From contig JAOAFW010000410.1 of assembly GCA_026416065.1 (NCBI GenBank), positions 1 through 6,818 of the forward strand: a DNA stretch of 6,818 nucleotides, written 5' to 3'. This document shows, piece after piece, positions 4,207-6,818 of the stretch. How positions within the stretch are numbered: the stretch's first letter is position 1; each line of letters starts with the position of its first letter. Position numbers and translations under genes: made by a program. The notes under the pieces were generated by a model that saw only the letters and a list, made by a program, of their open reading frames with translations, was not told where the DNA came from and made no database searches. This stretch comes from Fimbriimonadales bacterium (GTDB lineage: Bacteria; Armatimonadota; Fimbriimonadia; Fimbriimonadales; GBS-DC).

Positions 4207-5298
4207 ATGGCAGCGACGGTACGCGAGGTGCTGGGCTATCTCAACGAAATCGCCCCGCCGCAGTGGGCGTTCCCGAACGACCCCGTTGGGCTACAGATTG
4301 GCGATTCAAACCAGAGCGTGGAGCGTGTGCTGGTGGCGTTAGACCCCGACCCGCGCACCGTGACCAACGCCCGCTATCGGCAGTGCCAGCTGCTGGTGAC
4401 CCACCATCCGCTGATTTTCCGCCCGCTTAGCACCGTGCGCTTTGACGACCCTGTCGGAATGGCAGTGCAGTCGCTCTGTGAAGCGAAGATCGCGCTGATA
4501 GCCGTGCATACGAATTGGGATGTTGCGCCCGGCGGTATCAACGACACGCTGGCGGAACTCGTGGGACTGTCGGAGGTGCGCCCGTTCGGCGAAGGTCCTG
4601 CACGACAGGAATACAAGATTGCGGTGTTCACTCCGATCGAGCACGTGGATGCCGTGATTGATGGAATGGCGAACGCAGGGGCAGGCGTGATTGGGCTGTA
4701 CCGCCGTTGCGCGTTCTACACGGCAGGCACGGGCACCTACGAGCCGATGGAGGGCGCGAACCCCTATCTGGGGCAGGTGGGCAAACGCGAACACGCCGAG
4801 GAAATGCGCATCGAAATGCTGGTACCTGCCGAACGGTTGACCCCCGTCGTGCACGCGATGCTGCGCGCACACCCTTACGAAGAGGTTGCCTACGATGTGT
4901 ACGCCCTACACATTCAGGGACAGCACGCGCTGGGGCGTGTTGGAACCCTGCCTAAGCCGATGCTTGCCAGCGAACTGCGCGATTATCTCGCGGAAAAGCT
5001 GGGCAACCCGTATGTGCGCGTGTACGGCAAGCCGAGTAAGCTCATCCGCACTCTCGCGGTGGTGGGCGGCTCTGGAGGCGACTATCTGCCCGACGCACAA
5101 ATCGCCCACGCCGACGCACTACTCACAGGCGAAGTGCGCCACCACCACACTTGGGAAGCGTGGGCAAGAGATGTGGTCTTACTGGAAGGCGGGCACGCCG
5201 AGACCGAGATGCCCGGTACACAGCGACTGGCAGACAGGCTACGCGAATACTTAACGCCGCGCGGCGTGGAAGTCTTCTTCGCGGGAGGCGAGACATGA
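4207..5298 (+). CDS. Nif3-like dinuclear metal centre protein (COG0327) with PII-like insert
   Basis: A 363-residue member of the Nif3/YqfO family, often labelled GTP cyclohydrolase 1 type 2. The physiological reaction is not settled for most members. The N-terminal half has NDPVGLQIG (24-32), VTHHPLIF (64-71) with metal ligands H66 and H67, and HTNWDVAPGGIND (101-113) with D105. Residues about 135-232 form the inserted PII/CutA1-like domain (YKIAVFTP, then AGAGVIGLYRRCAFYTAGTGTYEP, ending HPYEEVAYDVY). The C-terminal half returns to the Nif3 fold with LAVVGGSGGDYL (283-294), ADALLTGEVRHHHTWEA (302-318) and EGGHAETE (327-334), where H330 and E334 complete the dinuclear site. All expected ligands are present and the length fits the long form of the family (about 360-370). 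The ATG at 4207 is at the family start, with no Shine-Dalgarno sequence but a -10 element 9 nt upstream. The stop overlaps the next gene's ATG. Confidence 0.93.
   Translation: MAATVREVLGYLNEIAPPQWAFPNDPVGLQIGDSNQSVERVLVALDPDPRTVTNARYRQCQLLVTHHPLIFRPLSTVRFDDPVGMAVQSLCEAKIALIAVHTNWDVAPGGINDTLAELVGLSEVRPFGEGPARQEYKIAVFTPIEHVDAVIDGMANAGAGVIGLYRRCAFYTAGTGTYEPMEGANPYLGQVGKREHAEEMRIEMLVPAERLTPVVHAMLRAHPYEEVAYDVYALHIQGQHALGRVGTLPKPMLASELRDYLAEKLGNPYVRVYGKPSKLIRTLAVVGGSGGDYLPDAQIAHADALLTGEVRHHHTWEAWARDVVLLEGGHAETEMPGTQRLADRLREYLTPRGVEVFFAGGET
5283..5288 (+). promoter_or_regulatory. Shine-Dalgarno site of the response regulator inside the nif3 end
   Basis: GGGAGG at 5283-5288 lies 6 nt before the ATG at 5295-5297. 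It sits inside the last codons of nif3. Together with the ATGA overlap it indicates translational coupling and decides the start of the response regulator over longer upstream in-frame options. Confidence 0.75.
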
Positions 5299-5885
5299 AG
5301 TCCTATCGCGTGCTGATTGTGGACGATGAACCCGTGATACGTCTCGACCTGAAGGCGATGTTGGAGGCGATGGGGCACACCGTGGTGGGCGAGGCGGACA
5401 ACGGCGCGGATGCGCTGCAACTTGCTCGCACACTGCAGCCTGACCTTGTCATCGCCGATATCATGATGCCCGAAATGGATGGAATCGAACTCTCGCGCCA
5501 GCTGGCGAAGGAACGCATCGCGCCCGTGCTGGTGCTGACCGCCTACAGCGAACCCGAAATGATTGCAGGGGCAAACCGCGCAGGCGTGCTGGGCTACCTG
5601 GTGAAACCGTTCCGCGAAGCCGACCTTGCCCCCGCGATTCAAGTGGCGATTAGTCGCTACCGCGAACTCAAAGCGCTGGAGGCGCAGGCGTTGAACTTAG
5701 AACAGGAGATGCGCGCCCGACGTCGCATCGGACGTGCCAAGCGCACGCTGATACAGCAACTCGGTCTCAGTGAGGAGGAAGCCTTCCGCCGCCTGCAGCA
5801 AACCGCCGAACAGACAGGCAAATCGCTCGCCGAAGTCGCCGACGCCATCCTGTTGGCGTACCAAGTGCAGCCAGAGACCGACTGA
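5295..5885 (+). CDS. Response regulator with ANTAR RNA-binding output domain
   Basis: A 196-residue two-domain cytoplasmic regulator. The receiver domain (about 1-122) has the acidic pocket D10/D11 in LIVDDEP, the phosphoacceptor D55 in LVIADIMMPEMDG, T82 in VLTAYSEPE and K104 in YLVKPF, so phosphorylation should be possible. A helical linker (about 120-140) leads to the ANTAR domain (about 134-190): RRRIGRAKRTLIQQLGLSEEEAFRRLQQTAEQTGKSLAEVADAIL, with the family's A-K pair (148-149), the hydrophobic three-helix core and the EEAF turn. ANTAR regulators of this AmiR/NasR/PdtaR type bind paired RNA hairpins and block transcription terminators. The partner would be a histidine kinase, which is not in the window. 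It overlaps nif3 by four bases (ATGA) with its own Shine-Dalgarno sequence, so the two are co-translated. The gene ends 9 nt from the convergent aldolase stop, without a visible terminator. Confidence 0.93.
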   Translation: MKSYRVLIVDDEPVIRLDLKAMLEAMGHTVVGEADNGADALQLARTLQPDLVIADIMMPEMDGIELSRQLAKERIAPVLVLTAYSEPEMIAGANRAGVLGYLVKPFREADLAPAIQVAISRYRELKALEAQALNLEQEMRARRRIGRAKRTLIQQLGLSEEEAFRRLQQTAEQTGKSLAEVADAILLAYQVQPETD

Positions 5886-5894
5886 CGCGCCTGT

Positions 5895-6799
5895 CTATTC
5901 GGCGACCGCTTGGAACGCGCGAATTGCGTACTCTACCGCAGTGTCGTCAATATCTTTGTGCGTGACGAGGCGTAAACGACGCGGGTCCAAAGCGATACAC
6001 AGCACGCCGCGCTCGGCGAGAGCGCGCTCCACTTCAAGCGCTAGACGCTCCGTGCGCACATAGATCATGTTGGTCTGCACCGTGTGCAGGTTCACCGAAA
6101 AGCCGGGCATCTCCGCAATCGCTTCGGCGAGGCGTCTGGCGCGGGCGTGGTCTTCCGCAAGGCGGTCGATCATCGTGTCTAACGCCACAAGACACGCCGC
6201 CGCCAGCACGCCCACCTGACGCATGCCCCCGCCCAACAACTTGCGCACCCGATGCGCCTCGCGAATAAAATCGCGCGAACCTGCCAGCGCCGAGCCAACG
6301 GGACAGCACAGACCCTTGGAAAAGGCAATCATCACGGAGTCCACATACGGTGTCCACGCCTGCACCGAGACGCCCCGCGCCACCGCCGCGTTGAACAACC
6401 GCGCGCCGTCCAAGTGTAGCTTCAGGTTGCGCTGGTCGGCGAGCGCGCGCAGCACGGGCATCAACTCAGGCGGCAGAATCGTGCCCCCACAGCGGTTGTG
6501 CGTGTTCTCGATGCACACCAGGCGCGTGCCCGGCGTGTGGTCGTCGGCGATGCGAATCCGCGCCTCGATGTCGCTGAGCGCGAACATGCCGTCGGCAATC
6601 GGATAGGTCTCTACCTGCACGCCTGAGATGACGGCAGGTCCTGCCAGTTCATAGTGCAGGATATGGCTCTCGGCGTCAACTAAAATCGCGTCGGTCGGCT
6701 GCGTCCAGACCTTGATGGCGATCTCGTTCGCCATCGTGCCCGACGGGGTGAACAGCGCGGCTTCATGTCCCAGCAGTTCCGCGACGCGCTCCTGCAGGC
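5895..6799 (-). CDS. ltaE: Low-specificity L-threonine aldolase, N-terminus missing
   Basis: A PLP-dependent fold-type I enzyme that splits L-threonine or L-allo-threonine to glycine and acetaldehyde in the cytoplasm. About 300 residues are visible. Reading stays open past the internal ATG at 6732-6734 through LQERVAELLGHEAALFTPSGTMANE, a typical family block, so that ATG is not the start. Some 40-45 N-terminal residues lie beyond the contig end. Seen: TPSGTMAN (PLP phosphate region), IENTHNRCGG, LHLDGARLFNA (the Asp contacts the PLP ring nitrogen), IAFSKGLCCPVGS with the Schiff-base Lys codon at 6315-6317, LLGGGMRQVG, and RLRLVTHKDID near the C-terminus. All catalytic landmarks in the visible part are intact. 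CC replaces the more usual GA or CA after SKGL. The gene is convergent with the response regulator. Its promoter is outside the window. The related phenylserine or allo-specific aldolases cannot be excluded. Confidence 0.92.
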
Positions 6800-6818
6800 C
6801 TGTCTCTTATACACATCT
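6800..6818. other. Tn5/Nextera mosaic-end adapter remnant (sequencing artefact)
   Basis: The final 19 bases, CTGTCTCTTATACACATCT, equal the reverse complement of the 19-bp Tn5 mosaic end used in transposase-based library preparation. They interrupt the threonine aldolase reading frame exactly at the contig end. The first C could also be genomic. This is untrimmed adapter, not a biological transposon end. Confidence 0.97.

Noticed and set aside
6732..6734. The ATG at 6732-6734 as the start of threonine aldolase.
   Set aside because: The frame stays open upstream with a typical family block (LQERVAELLG...LFTPSGT), so the true start is beyond the contig end.

Overview
The window looks like ordinary, gene-dense chromosome of a GC-rich free-living bacterium, with short intergenic gaps and no mobile element, phage gene, CRISPR array, rRNA or tRNA that I can find. 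The gene mix (ChaN-like protein, rhamnosyltransferase-like GT2, DUF4143 ATPase, Nif3 with a PII-like insert, ANTAR response regulator, threonine aldolase), the GGTAYAAT promoter style and the apparently leaderless starts suggest a deep-branching, possibly thermophilic lineage such as Armatimonadota. That placement is an inference with low confidence. The last 19 bases are the Tn5/Nextera mosaic-end adapter, so the right edge is a library artefact and the real sequence stops at about 6799.

Layout. 1-611 (-): N-terminal two thirds of a ChaN-like (Tiki superfamily) protein, cut by the window edge. 612-895: a hairpin-rich divergent intergenic region ending in a promoter and ribosome binding site. 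896-1225 (+): a small single-span membrane protein with a Gly/Pro/Met-rich tail. Its 3' region holds a candidate three-way-junction RNA (1242-1314) joined directly to a strong intrinsic terminator (1315-1344). 1438-2325 (-): a family 2 glycosyltransferase. 2397-2804 (+): a small multi-pass membrane protein, divergent from the glycosyltransferase. 2806-4128 (-): an AAA ATPase with a DUF4143 C-terminal region, convergent with the membrane protein at a 1-nt gap. 4129-4206: a divergent intergenic region with three alternating copies of an 11-bp element. 4207-5298 and 5295-5885 (+): a two-gene operon, Nif3-like metalloprotein plus ANTAR response regulator, overlapping by ATGA. 5895-6799 (-): a low-specificity L-threonine aldolase lacking its N-terminus.

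The genes do not form one pathway. The only clear operon is nif3-ANTAR. The most interesting material is non-coding: the three-way-junction RNA plus terminator after the small Gly/Met-rich protein gene, the alternating repeats between the DUF4143 ATPase and nif3, and the hairpin-rich region upstream of the ChaN-like gene. All three were found by manual base pairing and need comparative confirmation.
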